Notes under the pieces: model-generated
What the model saw: only the letters and a program-made list of their open reading frames with translations
Database searches by the model: none
What the model was told of the DNA's origin: nothing
Assembly (NCBI GenBank): GCA_034440615.1
Contig: JAOTOM010005098.1
Coordinates: 707,001-771,000 of the forward strand
Reading direction: 5' to 3'
DNA: 64,000 nt
Source: Ashinkailepas kermadecensis
Taxonomy: Eukaryota > Arthropoda > Thecostraca > Neolepadidae
Program-made: the position numbers and the translations under genes
Shown: positions 25,693-37,937 of the stretch, one piece after another
Numbering within the stretch: the first letter of the stretch is position 1
Layout: each line of letters opens with the position of its first letter

Positions 25693-28308
25693 CCGTGTTG
25701 AGTGCGACGTGGCATTTCCACTTAGGGTCATCGTTAACGGGACGAGCACTAGCTGAGCTGGCCGTGCTGTTGTTGATTCGCCGGTCGTTTTCAGCGTGCG
25801 AATATTGTTGGAAATAATTTGCGTGATGACGGATGCCGTACTGCTGCCGTCACGGGGAGTGACGCCGTCATCCGAATTGTCCAATTCACGATGTGTTTTT
25901 AATGTTTATTGTATTTATGGTATTTATTATGTGTTGTACGCCCTTCCAGTGTTTTTGTTTTCATTGTGGCGTAAATAGGCGGGATATTGGGATCACTTTG
26001 TCTTCTAAATGAATGCGCAATTTCGATAGCATCCAACACCAGCTATTTGGCCTTAGTATGTGCCAGCAAACACATAGTGATGTTGATACAAGTGAAAGCA
26101 TTTACCGTGTCCGAAGTCACCCCGATAGCTGACGTCATATTTTCAACCATCTGCACCCCTGCAGTGCACTAGGATCATTGCTCCGCCTGATGAGCCTGCT
26201 TGATAAAATATCAGATGCAGTACGATTGAGTTTGCATATTTTCTTATGCGCTACTTCCGCCGTGCCAAACGCTGAGCGAATTGTGTCAAGCGACTGAGGT
26301 GTTAGTTATGTCCGCTGTTGCTTGTATTCAAGGTACGGCATAAATCATGGGTTGTTGTGTCACTGGCCCATTGTTGGGCGCGGTGCAGGCTGCATGTCTC
26401 TTGAACTGTTACCCTGAGTTGCCATTCATGAGAGAAATACATATATCAACAACAATTAGCGCATTGACCAGGTTGAATTCGAGCCATCCCTCCTTCATCA
26501 TTCAGTGTCCCTGGAAATCCGGGTGAGATATGCCTGTCCAGACTAAAGATATTCCGCCAGATGTTGGTCGGAACGGCGATGGTGCCTCTTGGGTAATGTT
26601 TGAACATTCTCGTCGGTGCATCACAACAAGAACACCTCGTGTTATTTTGGGATATATTTAACAGCGCACACAACATCAGCATTATCTGTCTCCGAATATC
26701 GTTGTATGCGGGTGCAAACCGCTGTACAAAGCGTTGGCTCATTTCCCGCCGTCATTGATTCTGGACTAAACATTCCCGCCTTTCTTGTCGCAATAACCTG
26801 GAACTATTATCACACGTCTAACGCTTCGTTGTCTCGAATTGGGCACAGCAACCATAATAATATCGTGAAACGTGGAAATATCACACAAAATCGAATTAAA
26901 GTTATTTATCGCATCCATGCTGATCTCACCATACAACAATCAATTTGATCACTTGGCTATGTTCATGATAGCCGGACATAATGGCAAGTACTTAAATATA
27001 AATAAATGATTACATGGGAAACATTAGTAGAAAAATTGATTGGCATCTTCAAAATCATTCTTGATTCTCGATTTTAACCATATCTGATGTTTTGCTCTTC
27101 GGTCAATATAAACGTCATGTATTTTGTGTTCTTCACAAGACTGCATGACATGACCTCAACAGTTCGATGACCCGTATGACCCGTATTCGATGACCCGTAT
27201 CTCCTCAACTCTTGGCCTGATTGACGCAGGGCTCACTGAAGTGGATTATGGGCTCCGGACAACGCTACACACTTATTGTCATCAAACTATGAGACAGCAT
27301 GGTGTTAAGTTGTGGAGGGTGCCTTTGCGATTTATCTGGGGAGCCCAGAAGGGCAACGCGGTAGATCCTAACGCTCGGATTGACGGGGGATATTGCCCCC
27401 CCCCTCACCCCCTGTTTAAGGTTTTGCTAAAGCAGCGGGAGAACAGCGTCGCGCGGCGATGCTGTTTCTGCGGCTACCATATAGGGAATAATAATTTAAT
27501 AATATATAATATAATAATAATAATTATTGGGAAATAATAATAATTTCCCCACACTGTTGGAATTTGTTTGCGTGCATCATTTCCGGACACTCAGCAGTAG
27601 CACAAGCATGCAGCCAACATATAAATCACCAGACGGTATGAGCATTTTCTCCAATAGAAAGCCATAAGCGCTGCTGTTTGGTATTGAGGGTCAATGGGAT
27701 TGCAGTCTGCAGCTGCAGAATAATGGCATATGAGAAGTGTTCATGGCTATTTCAATCAGGACGTATTTTCACTCGTTATTCACGTCAACCGAAGAACAAC
27801 GCAGTGAAGAAGTGCCAACGCACAGAACAAGCAGCAGAAGCGTCAACACCCAGAAATACGGACCATTCGCAACGCATAGCTCAGCGTCCATGAATACCGC
27901 GGCAGCACTTGCTACCAGCATCAGCAAGCCATTCTGAGTACGCATCATTCCTACCGGCCAGTTCTGGCTAGCACTTGCCGGTGCTATCTTTAGCCAGCAG
28001 CATCAGCATTAGCGCAAGTTTTATCTCCTAAGTGCCAGCGATGACCATAATCTCTAGCCGATGGCACATCGCTCGGAACGTTACACCACTAAGCAGCACG
28101 CAACGGCCGAACGGCCCCCACTCGCAATACTGCCACAGCCGGCCAAGGCAATCATTGGTCATGCAGCTACTTACCGCCGAGTTTAAGACATAACCGAGAG
28201 AGCAACATCAATTTGCGACCTCGTCTGTCCCCGCCGGCTGCATAGTTTGGCGATGCGAAGCACCATCTGGGTGCGTAATGCGCAGCTCCGTTCATCTCCA
28301 TGGCTAGA
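25693..28308. other. no recognisable gene; small AAT tract
   Basis: AT-rich sequence with an AAT/ATA-rich tract at about 27486-27545 and a C/G run at 27390-27412. No coding motif or sizeable repeat recognised. Confidence 0.4.
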
Positions 28309-28343
28309 TAAAACGGCCGCCCGCCCGGCGGGCGGCCGTTTTA
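28309..28343. repeat. 35-bp GC-rich palindrome
   Basis: TAAAACGGCCGCCCGCC, one central C, then GGCGGGCGGCCGTTTTA: 17-bp perfect arms with a single-base centre. On transcription this would give an extremely stable hairpin. Confidence 0.95.
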
Positions 28344-28787
28344 GGGCAAGTGGCCGCTGTCGGCGGCTTTCCGGAACGGAGCGTTGCATGTGCATACATG
28401 CCTGGCTGGCACATCCTTCGTTAGCATTGCTGGGAGCCGTTGCCGAACAGCCGCGCTAGATTTCCGGATCCGCCGTTGATACCGCTGAAATAGCGGCCTG
28501 CCTGTTGAAGAAAGCAACATTTTGCGTCTTTCCACTCCTCGACGCCGAGGTTAAATACAATTCATTATTTACGCGGAATTACGCCATCCGATGTACCTTG
28601 CTGCGTGTTGAGTTGGTAGGCTGGCGCGGAAGTGACACTTACGGCGCACTTGCCAACTGCCTTTCCACGCTGTTATGGATGCCGCAGTGTCTAATGCCAA
28701 TTTTCGCTGACGAACAAGTGATCCCGCTATTTTCCTTGATTCAATGTAAATACCTTATGTCAATAATTTGGCGGAATTATAGCTTAA

Positions 28788-28966
28788 AGGACGCCGACAG
28801 ACGACACCGACAGAGGACGCCACAGAGGACGCCGACAGAGGACGCCGGCAGAGGACGGCGACAGAGGACACCGACAGAGGACGCCGACAGAGGACGCCGA
28901 CAGACGACACCGACAGAGGACGCCGACAGAGGACGCCGACAGAGGACGGCGACAGAGGACGCGACG
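28788..28966. repeat. 13-bp minisatellite GGACGCCGACAGA
   Basis: About 14 copies with CGACGACACC and GACGGCGACA variants. The 13-bp length cycles through all reading frames, producing several overlapping spurious frames. Confidence 0.93.
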
Positions 28967-30160
28967 GAACAGGCGGCCCACGTACCTGGCGCACTTTGAT
29001 GCAAACAGCTGACGCAGATGAGAACAGACGCCGCGGACACCGGCTGACATATGGCTCCAGTCTCCAGGAGCGTTGCAGGTTACCGTAGCCCCAGCCCAAA
29101 TATTTGCGTTGTTATGGTGCCAGTTATTATTTCAACTCACACATTGTAATACAAAAGCAATCGTCGATGATGCTGTCGCGGCCTCCATTTTGGCGACAGC
29201 AGGCGCACGGCAAAGCTGCCCCTCAATATGCAACAGTTGAAGACAAAAGGGATTGGGGCGTGGTAGCCCACACTGTTCATCAGCAGATGAAGTATGACTC
29301 TTGTTGAAGCCAGGAGTGATGGGTGCAACTCCCTGCAAGTCTGCAAGTCCGCATGATATTGAACGGATTGTCAACGAGGCGCGTGGGTCGGTCCAAACGT
29401 GGTCGAAATGCTCGGCAGCTTTCATGCTGAAAGCAGGCCGTCCAGCCCCATTTCCATAATTTCTGCTCCAAAATGGAATACTGTCCCCATTGCTTCCGTA
29501 ATGAAATATAATGGATGCAATTGCACTTTTTTAGAGGCTTTGGATAATTTCTCCGATTGTCCAGCCCCAGTGTTGATTAAGCCGACCTTATCCAACCCTC
29601 ATCCGAGGCACTGGCATGTACAGGGCGTAGGGATTGTGAACTTCTTGAGCATGCTTGAGAATCGCAGGAGCAAAAAATTACCGCCCAAGCAGTGCGACCG
29701 AACATGGTTCACCTCTGGGTCTTGACTGACCACATACAGTTGAAACACCTGGTAGCATCATATTTGTTCCGCAACTGGTGTGCCCTTCCAGCTGTCCTGC
29801 AAAGTCCTGGTAGCTATGAATGGTGCTGTCTTTTGGTGCGACACTAGGGTGTAGATTGAAGAGCGTGAAAGGCAATGACGCCCTACTATCGCAGCTGTCA
29901 GGTCTGCGAACTATGACGTGAACAACAGGCTGGGCACCTAATTGTTTGCCTGAGCCAAGCAGTATGATGGAGGCAGTGGTTTGGAAAATAGCCTAAGTTT
30001 CCAATGGATGTCACCTCCTAAGTATGACCTTTATCTATTGACATTGAAGCCAGATGTACCTACATGTTCTTTGTTCGGTGACGTCCAAGATTACTCTTGG
30101 AATTATTTTGGCCACGTCTACCATCCTCTGACATGACATCAAACTGGACGTCGGCATTGG
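28967..30160. other. no recognisable gene
   Basis: Ordinary sequence. Short frames lack motifs and no tandem repeat was seen. Confidence 0.4.
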
Positions 30161-30546
30161 TGCCTGACATTCCACGTACGTGATGACCCTGGGCTTCGGT
30201 GTCGATTCCCGACATTCCATGTACGCGATGACCCTGGGCTTCGGTGTCGATGCCCGACATTCCACGTACGCGATGATCCTGAGTTTCGGTGTCGATGCCC
30301 GACATTCCATACACACGATGACCCTGGGCTTCGGTGTCGATGCCCGACATTCCATGCACACCATGACACTGGGCTACGGTGTCGATGTCTGACATTCCAT
30401 ACACACGATGACCCTGGGCTTCGGCATCGGTGCCTGGCATTCCATGTACGCGATGACCCTGGGCTTCGGTGTCGATGCCCGACATTCGACGTACGCGATG
30501 ACCCTGGGCTTGGGTGTCGATGTCTGACATTCCATACACACGATGA
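30161..30546. repeat. 45-bp minisatellite
   Basis: About 8.5 units of GTACGCGATGACCCTGGGCT, TCGGTGTCGATGCCCGACAT, TCCAC/T. The alternation of GTACGCG and ACACACG between units suggests two subtypes. Long open frames on the minus strand reflect the 15-codon period. Confidence 0.95.
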
Positions 30547-30790
30547 CCAAAGGTTGGAAGCTGTGATAAATGATTAAGTGATTCGTCTGCGACACGAGTG
30601 CACGATCCAGCCCGACGCACGCTGAAACGAAGGACGAATTTCCCGGCAATCCAGCGCGTGATAACGGTCAATAGTCTCTGCCTGTATTGGCAATCCAGCA
30701 CGTGATAACGATCTCCATTGTTACAGCGATGCAGAGCGAGTGGTTCACCCGGAACAGGGGATGCCGCTCGCACCAGCCAGCGTCGGACGC

Positions 30791-32776
30791 CTGTCAGTCT
30801 GGATCAACTCGGTCACGCCCCGCACCCCCTCCTGTCAGTCTGGATCAGTTACTGATTGGGTCACTCCCCGACACCTCCTGTCAATCTGGATCAGCTACTG
30901 ACTGGGTCACGCCCCGCACCCCCTCCTGTCAGTCTGGATCAGCTACTGGTTGGGTCACTCCCCGACACCTCCTCCTGTCAGTCTGGATCAGTTACTGACT
31001 GGGTCACTCCCCGACACCTCCTCCTGTCAGTCTGGACCAGCTACTGACTGGGTCACTCCCCGACACCTCCTCCTGTCAGTCTGAATCAGCTACTGACTCG
31101 ATCACTCCCTGACACCTCCTGTCAGTCTGGACCAGCTACTGACTGGGTCACTCCCCGACACCTCCTCCTGTCAGTCTGGATCAGCTACTGGTTGGGTCAC
31201 TCCCCGACACTTCCTCCTGTCAGTCTGGACCAGCTACTGGTTGGGTCACTCCCCGACACCTCCTCCTGTCAGTCTGAATCAGCTACTGGTTGGGTCACTC
31301 CCCGACACCTCCTGTCAGTCTGGATCAGCTACTGGTTGGGTCACTCCCCGACACTTCCTCCTGTCAGTCTGGACCAGCTACTGGTTGGGTCACTCCCCGA
31401 CACCTCCTCCTGTCAGTCTGAATCAGCTACTGGTTGGGTCACTCCCCGACACCTCCTCCTGTCAGTCTGGACCAGCTACTGGTTGGGTCACTCCCCGACA
31501 CCTCCTCCTGTCAGTCTGGATCAGCTACTGGTTGGGTCACTCCCCGACACTTCCTCCTGTCAGTCTGGACCAGCTACTGGTTGGGTCACTCCCCGACACC
31601 TCCTCCTGTCAGTCTGAATCAGCTACTGGTTGGGTCACTCCCCGACACCTCCTCCTGTCAGTCTGGATCAGCTACTGGTTGGGTCACTCCCCGACACCTC
31701 CTCCTGTCAGTCTGGACCAGCTACTGGTTGGGTCACTCCCCGACACCTCCTCCTGTCAGTCTGAATCAGCTACTGGTTGGGTCACTCCCCGACACCTCCT
31801 CCTGTCAGTCTGGATCAGCTACTGGTTGGGTCACTCCCCGACACCTCCTCCTGTCAGTCTGGATCAGCTACTGGTTGGGTCACTCCCCGACACCTCCTCC
31901 TGTCAGTCTGAATCAGCTACTGGTTGGGTCACTCCCCGACACTTCCTCCTGTCAGTCTGGACCAGCTACTGGTTGGGTCACTCCCCAACACCTCCTCCTG
32001 TCAGTCTGGACCAGCTACTGGTTGGGTCACTCCCCGACACCTCCTCCTGTCAGTCTGGACCAGCTACTGGTTGGGTCACTCCCCGACACCTCCTCCTGTC
32101 AGTCTGGACCAGCTACTGGTTGGGTCACTCCCCGACACCTCCTCCTGTCAGTCTGGACCAGCTACTGGTTGGGTCACTCTCCGACACCTCCTCCTGTCAG
32201 TCTGGACCAGCTACTGGTTGGGTCACTCCCCGACACTTCCTCCTGTCAGTCTGGATCAGTTACTGACTGGGTCACTCCCCGACACCTCCTCCTGTCAGTC
32301 TGGATCAGTTACTGGTTGGGTCACTCCCCGACACCTCCTCCTGTCAGTCTGGACCAGCTACTGGTTGGGTCACTCCCCGACACCTCCTCCTGTCAGTCTG
32401 GACCAGCTACTGGTTGGGTCACTCCCCGACACCTCCTCCTATCAGTCTGGACCAGCTACTGGTTGGGTCACTCCCCGACACCTCCTCCTGTCAGTCTGGA
32501 CCAGCTACTGGTTGGGTCACTCCCCGACACTTCCTCCTGTCAGTCTGGATCAGTTACTGACTGGGTCACTCCCCGACACCTCCTCCTGTCAGTCTGGATC
32601 AGTTACTGATTGGGTCACTCCCCGACACCTCCTCCTGTCAGTCTGGATCAGCTACTGGTTGGGTCACTCCCCGACACTTCCTCCTGTCAGTCTGGACCAG
32701 CTACTGGTTGGGTCACTCCCCGACACCTCCTCCTGTCAGTCTAGGTCAGCCACTGACTCGATCACTCCCCGGACCT
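30791..32776. repeat. 49-bp minisatellite, ~40 units, 2 kb
   Basis: The unit begins CAGTCTGGATCAGCTACTGG, continues TTGGGTCACTCCCCGACACC and ends TCCTCCTGT. Variants GGACCAGC, GAATCAGC, TACTGACTGG and CACTTCCTCC are mixed. The left end (30791-31170) is most diverged, the middle most homogeneous. Three units equal 147 bp, so frames of up to 391 codons run through; these are not proteins. Confidence 0.97.
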
Positions 32777-32829
32777 CATCCCAGATTTTAGAGCATGTGT
32801 GCACTACATGAATATACATGAGCATGCGT

Positions 32830-33302
32830 GCTGGTGCCGGCGGTCATTGAGCGGAGCCACGGTGGCTGTGTTTCTGCGCAGTTGCGTGCCCGCTCCACCT
32901 CGCCGGTCGTTCCCGTGCAGCGCGCAGCAGTTCCGACGCGCCGCGGCGCGGCCGACGATGGTGGATGGTGTAACTGTAACCAGCCGGCGACGACCGGTCG
33001 CCGGCACACCTGCGGCCCGTGCTGATCACGGCTTCAGACCGCAACGAGCTGCTCCAGCTGGCGGCCGGCAGCTGGAGCGGCTGCACCGCTGCCCGAGTGG
33101 ACTCGACTCACATTGCGACCATCTGGCGGCCGGCGAAGTCGACGGCGCCACAGCCGATGGTACTCAGTACTGTGAGGATGTGTCAGCGTGCTGCGACAAA
33201 GGCCGCCCGATGCATATTCAACAAAAGCCGACTGTCACGGCTTGTATGACAGGCTGCACGGGCTGTACACCAGTGATGTGGACACTCACTTGCGTAGTGT
33301 GA
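32830..33302 (+). other. GC-rich island with overlapping open frames
   Basis: All three forward frames are open for long stretches. One ends ADDGGWCNCNQPATTGRRHT + CGPC. One contains LRPVLITASDRNELLQLAAG with strongly GC3-biased codons around 33010-33090. One gives a cysteine-rich tail (QLERLHRCPSGLDSHCDHLA, YCEDVSACCDKGRP) ending at 33302. High GC content alone can keep frames open. Part of this may be a real exon, but I cannot choose the frame or name a family. Confidence 0.25.
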
Positions 33303-33441
33303 AATAATTTTACTTTGAAGCCCGGCTTATATTTTTCTTGTTAGTGATGAGAGCCACGATGAAGGTCATAAAGCTTTCTATTTTCGGTGAATGTATCTGT
33401 ATGATTGATGGTCCCAGCAAACCATCCGCAATACATTTATG

Positions 33442-33443
<2 letters not shown>

Positions 33444-33500
<57 letters not shown>
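33444..33500. repeat. (AT)n microsatellite
   Basis: About 28 AT dinucleotides without interruption. Confidence 0.97.
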
Positions 33501-33501
<1 letters not shown>

Positions 33502-33502
<1 letters not shown>

Positions 33503-34377
33503 GGACTTTAGTACATCGTTCGTTGCGTATAAAATGCTGCAGTTGCAGAAGTGTGTTGACTTTATTATATTCTGCATCGTCAGTGGTATGTTTACAAAGG
33601 CCTAGCAAAGCATTTCTACACCCTGAACGTCTATGAAGCGGTGCTTGCTGCTTGCTTTGATTAGCTTAGATGTAGACACTCAAGATCTTGGTATGGTGTT
33701 TTTGTTCCTGTCTTTTTTACAGATAAAATATATTAAGATCTTCTCAGCTACAAGACTGCGCTCCACCAACTGCGGCACCATCGCGACCTCTGGCCCGGAC
33801 TGAACTGAACCGATACACTAATATAATGAATGCGCCTCTAGCGCATGTCTTGTTATCTGGAACCCTAGAGAGCTGCACAACATATAATACCTCGCGAGTC
33901 ACTGGGGGCGGAGGGCTTTGGTGTTTCTGTGATAGCAACCAAATCAATTGAGACAGCAGCTTGAGACTTTCAGTGCCTTCAATAAACGCCTAGTGTAAAT
34001 TGTGTTAAACATTGTTATCAAGAAGTTCTTCGCTCATGTCTTCAGGACGTCATAAAGTCGTTCGTAGATGCTGTTTTCAGCGCCTCAAACGGTTGCTTGT
34101 TGCTATGAGGTAGAATCGGGACAAGGTATACTGACAGATCATTGCATGTGCCATTGGTGTGACAATGGTCATTGTGTTGTCATGTGACCTCAATTAGGCG
34201 ATTCTGCGTCACATTAATATCATTAATTTCATTCAAATATAATGACCGCCAGGAACTGGAAAGTACATTCAAGTCTTTATACAATCGACATATCGGTTAG
34301 CAAGGATATCATCCGCACATGTGAGGGCATCATGGGTCACACGTGGACTGCTTTCTGCTTGGTCTGGTGGATGGTCC
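33502..34377. other. no recognisable gene
   Basis: AT-moderate sequence without motif-bearing frames or repeats. Confidence 0.4.
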
Positions 34378-34734
34378 TCATTCCGATGCAGATGCCGGTG
34401 CGGCACCAGCCGCCTGGTTGGTGACGGTGCTGCCGACGTTGACGCCCTGGCGTCCCACGTTGCCGGCACACTTGGCACACATCGTGTCCTACCAGACCGC
34501 CTCGGCAGCGGCCCGGCTGCGAAAGTCGTTGCACACGTTCACCACGCAGGCGGCGGTGGGGTGCGTCCGGTCGCACTGACGGTGCACCATGGTGTCCAGC
34601 ACCGCCTGGTGCGACGGCGAGACGAGCTCGCCAGGAACGCTGCGCTCGGCGCGGGCGGCAGTTGTCGGTCGGTACCCGGGACGGACGATGAGCAGAGTAT
34701 GGCGGTGTGGAGGAACGTTAACGTGGGTGATGAC
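34378..34734 (-). CDS. candidate cysteine-containing exon(s), minus strand
   Basis: On the minus strand a frame is open from 34734 to TGA at 34378-34380 except for one TAG at 34489-34491. Before the TAG it reads SVPGELVSPSHQAVLDTMVH then CDRTHPTAACVVNVCNDFRS and ends AEAVW. After it: MCAKCAGNVGRQGVNV, STVTNQAAG. Codon use is GC3-rich on both sides. GCGGTCTG|GTAGGA at the TAG is also an acceptable 5' splice site, so the stop could be the start of an intron. Alternatives are a decayed exon or chance openness of a GC-rich patch. Cysteine spacing suggests an extracellular domain; no family recognised. Confidence 0.3.
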
Positions 34735-35070
34735 TTAATCCGCGCCTGCTTGCTCGCAATAACGAAGATGCATTTTCCTACTTAGAAACACCGCTGTCGT
34801 CCAGGCATCACCTCGAATGTACTATTGCTGCGTGGTGAATGTTAATCACGCGATGTGCAATGTGACTGAAATAGAGCGGCGCACAATATTGCCACAGGAG
34901 AGCCAAGTATTACGGCACAGTCTACCACTGCGTTGGTCGACGTGCGAATATCGACAGCGTTTACCGTTGCAGCATTGCAGATTTTACCGCACAGCTGTTC
35001 ATTTTGTATTCCTAACGCGTTATTTTTTCTACTATGCGTGAAAACTTGATTTCTATTTGCATATTTCAGC

Positions 35071-35313
35071 TCACCTCTTTTTTTGGAGCTCGCTCTCCAT
35101 CAGTATCGCGGAGCACCGACCAAATATACCATAGTTGATGATGACACTGAGCAGGGTCTTCAGCTTCGTGCCGAAGACTCTGCTGACCGTGTAAGGACGG
35201 ATGTCGGGCGCCTGTCCGGGCAGCAGAGCATCTGCGATCTCTGGCCACTTCACATTCACTTCACATTCACACTCTGACATGTGAATGTGAGGAAGAAAGT
35301 GAGTTTTCTTCAT
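35071..35313 (-). pseudogene. Helitron Rep (Helitron-like N domain) fragment
   Basis: The minus-strand frame contains KWPEIADALLPGQAPDIRP, YTVSRVFGTKLKTLL, NYGIFG and ESELQKKR. This matches the Helitron_like_N region of RepHel proteins: the TCNPKWPEI...LLPGQ...DRPD..ARVF..KL block, then GIFG and EFQKRGLPH. The catalytic histidines and tyrosines lie downstream, after the QKRG position where this copy stops (TGA, 35071-35073). Just upstream the usual FLTFTC is present in another frame (CTCACATTCACATGT) and is displaced by a short duplication of TGAATGTGAAG. It is therefore a truncated, frameshifted relic of a rolling-circle transposon. An alternative reading is an exon ending at AAAGAG|GTGAGC. 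Confidence 0.65.
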
Positions 35314-35342
35314 GCCGGCACGACAGCAATCGCGTCATTGTG

Positions 35343-35468
35343 CCTGATACCGGTGGTGCCCGGTACCGATGGTGTCTTGTGCCGATTGTGCCTGGTACCT
35401 ATGGTGTCTGGTACCGATGGTGCTTGGTTCCGATGGTGCCTGGTACCGATGGTGCCTGGTTCCGATCG
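35343..35468. repeat. 16-bp minisatellite CCGATGGTGCCTGGTA
   Basis: About eight imperfect copies with GTGTCTTG, GTGCTTGG and GGTTCCGA variants. Confidence 0.9.
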
Positions 35469-35633
35469 ATTTTCTTTATTGAAGTTGACTAAATGCACAT
35501 CGAGGAAGGCTACCATGCGTAACGTCACATGCATCTCAGCTTGACTTCGACATACAAATTTGTACATGTACCCGTTTGGAATCTACAAGGCTTCTCTTCA
35601 TTCGGTTGTTTGTAAAGATGGTGGTGGTGGCAG

Positions 35634-35655
35634 TGATGATGATGATGATGATGAT
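35634..35655. repeat. (GAT)n microsatellite
   Basis: Seven GAT trinucleotides. Confidence 0.9.
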
Positions 35656-37937
35656 GCTTCTCAAAACACAAATAAGGGCTATAGAGTGGCACGGATATAC
35701 CACGAACATGGTGTTTTTTTTCAACTTTTTCACTTTGCAATTTCACTTTTAATTTATAAAAATGTAAGGGTTTGTTAGTAGCAAAATGTACGAAACTACC
35801 CTTGTCCATGCTGATTACAGATATATCCTTTTCAATCGGGATTTTTTCTAATAGTCACCGAAATATCTTACGCTTTTAGAAGCAGCTTTGGTGAAGCAAA
35901 ATCAAATCCGGCAGATATCGATCGCTGCAGCCGGAAAAAAAACTTTGGTCGGATGGAACTGAAAATGGTACGGCTGTGATCCCAGTTATAGGGCACCACC
36001 AGGACAACATTTTATTTTGTTTAAGCCTGGGGCTGTGCTGCGTTATCCATGTGTCGATTTCACACCTGAAGCGCCCCCTATACGTCTCTGGCGGTCGATG
36101 TGACTAGTCTATAAAGTGTTGTTAAACGGCCAGGAAGAGCCACCTTAAACTTGGCGATCACTTCGACCCTTGGAAGCATTGCCGGCACGCTAAACGTTGG
36201 TCACACAATTAGTTCCTCCACTACACTGCCTTTTTAATCTCTGCGCGCACTACGAATAAACAATCATCTCCGAGAACGGAATCGTTGATTCGTCACAACC
36301 CAGATCATTTCTCATTTGCATACAGAATGATATCAAAATTGCCTATGCTTTGGTCGTTACTAGTATCCGACTGTATTTCGATGCGCTGTAGTGCATGATG
36401 TAACTAGTTACAACTTCTAACGAACACTTAATCAAGTCTTGACTTTTGAACAGGTGTAAATTACCGCCAGGTGTACCCAGCAGTTCAGGGATATTTATCA
36501 CGCCGAACGTCAACGAATTCAAGTTCACTTAATATATGATGCCATTTTTCGTTGTGAAATTTTGTCGGTAATCAGTCGCGCCGGTGTCTAAATACGATAA
36601 TCCTAAGCTTAAGTTCCCACAAATTATAGTGTGATTAATTTCATCTGCAGTTAATTGTGTAGTCGATGTTCGAGAGATTAAAGGAAATGAGGAAAGGAAA
36701 GGAAATGATGCTAATTGTGACGTTGAGTCGCTGCATACAGTGTCGCTGGTGTTATACTAGCACTTTCAAGCGTCTATTTAGCGATTAATAATTATTTTCC
36801 ATTGTCTCCACAAAGACATTTTTCACATTACAAAGCAGTTTCAACGATGGAGGAAGCAATATCGCTGCACCAGTATCTTGTGTGCTTCCACTATGTCAGA
36901 AGAAAACGTCTGATCGTCTTTTTTTAACGTCTTCTCTTTAATATTGGCGTGGATCGCAAAATCGCAAAATCGCAATATGATGAGGATAATTGATGTGCGG
37001 AAATCTGAACAGATTCCTTCTTTTGTCAGCACGACAAATGCCCCTGTCATTAAACGTTAGAACATTCGACTTATGAAGTAGTGCATTAAGATGTATGTCC
37101 AATGATGATCAACAGCGTACTTCGCTTAAATATTAATGTAGTGCAGCAGCTGTTGCACACTCTGTTGCACAGAGGTCTAACAGCAAAGTGTGGCCCAAAC
37201 GGGCTGCCCACAGTCCTAACCCTCAAGTCTTAACCCTGTCCCAACCCGCCAGAACGGTTATAATCGACCTAATCGATGCGCCAATCACGCTGCAAGAATA
37301 GCTCGCCTCGAGCACGCGCGCCAGCCGCCCGCCACAAGCCGGGTGTATGGCCGCCAACCGGCACCCCACATCGGCACCCCCCCACCCCTCCCACCGACGC
37401 CGCCACGCCCCTGGCCATTCAGCCGGCCAACCAACTGTGACCGGATGTACACAGCGCAAAAACAACACACAGCAGCGAGCACATGCATGGAAGACATGGA
37501 CATCTTAAAACATGTTGATACATACTGAAATTACAGTAAGATCCGTTTCGTGACGCATTTTCAATGTTTATATACGTTCGGCGGAGGAAATATTTGACAA
37601 TGTTCCTCAAAGCGTAACATTGAAGCTGCTCCGAGTTACCCACCACTACTTCATGATTGTGATAAAGGTGTACGTTAGCTCGTCGGTATAGCTATTCTAA
37701 CGCCATTTGGGATATTCTTAGTGACATCTCACTCAGAAAAGAAGAGAAAGCGGTGATCAGTTGATTATGATGAGCGATAATATTATGGCGAGCTCATTGT
37801 GATGTGCTACTTACCGTTAGGAGCTCCGACGAAGAACAGGTGATCACATTTTCTTAGCACAAGCGGCACCAGCAGCCACATGAAGCTGAGGTCAGAGATC
37901 CACGCCCGCCGCGAGCCGCGGGCATCGACGACACCAC
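35656..37937. other. no recognisable gene; GC-rich patch at the end
   Basis: AT-rich to about 37200 with no motifs. At 37270-37440 a GC-rich patch keeps two minus-strand frames open (one reading WRRRWEGWGGADVGCRLAAI) without a recognisable domain. 37560-37830 is unremarkable. Confidence 0.4.

Noticed and set aside
31241..32811. Overlapping 290-390 codon frames with VSLDQLLVGSLPDTSS-like periods
   Set aside because: 49-bp minisatellite; three frames interchange every unit and no non-repeat domain is attached.
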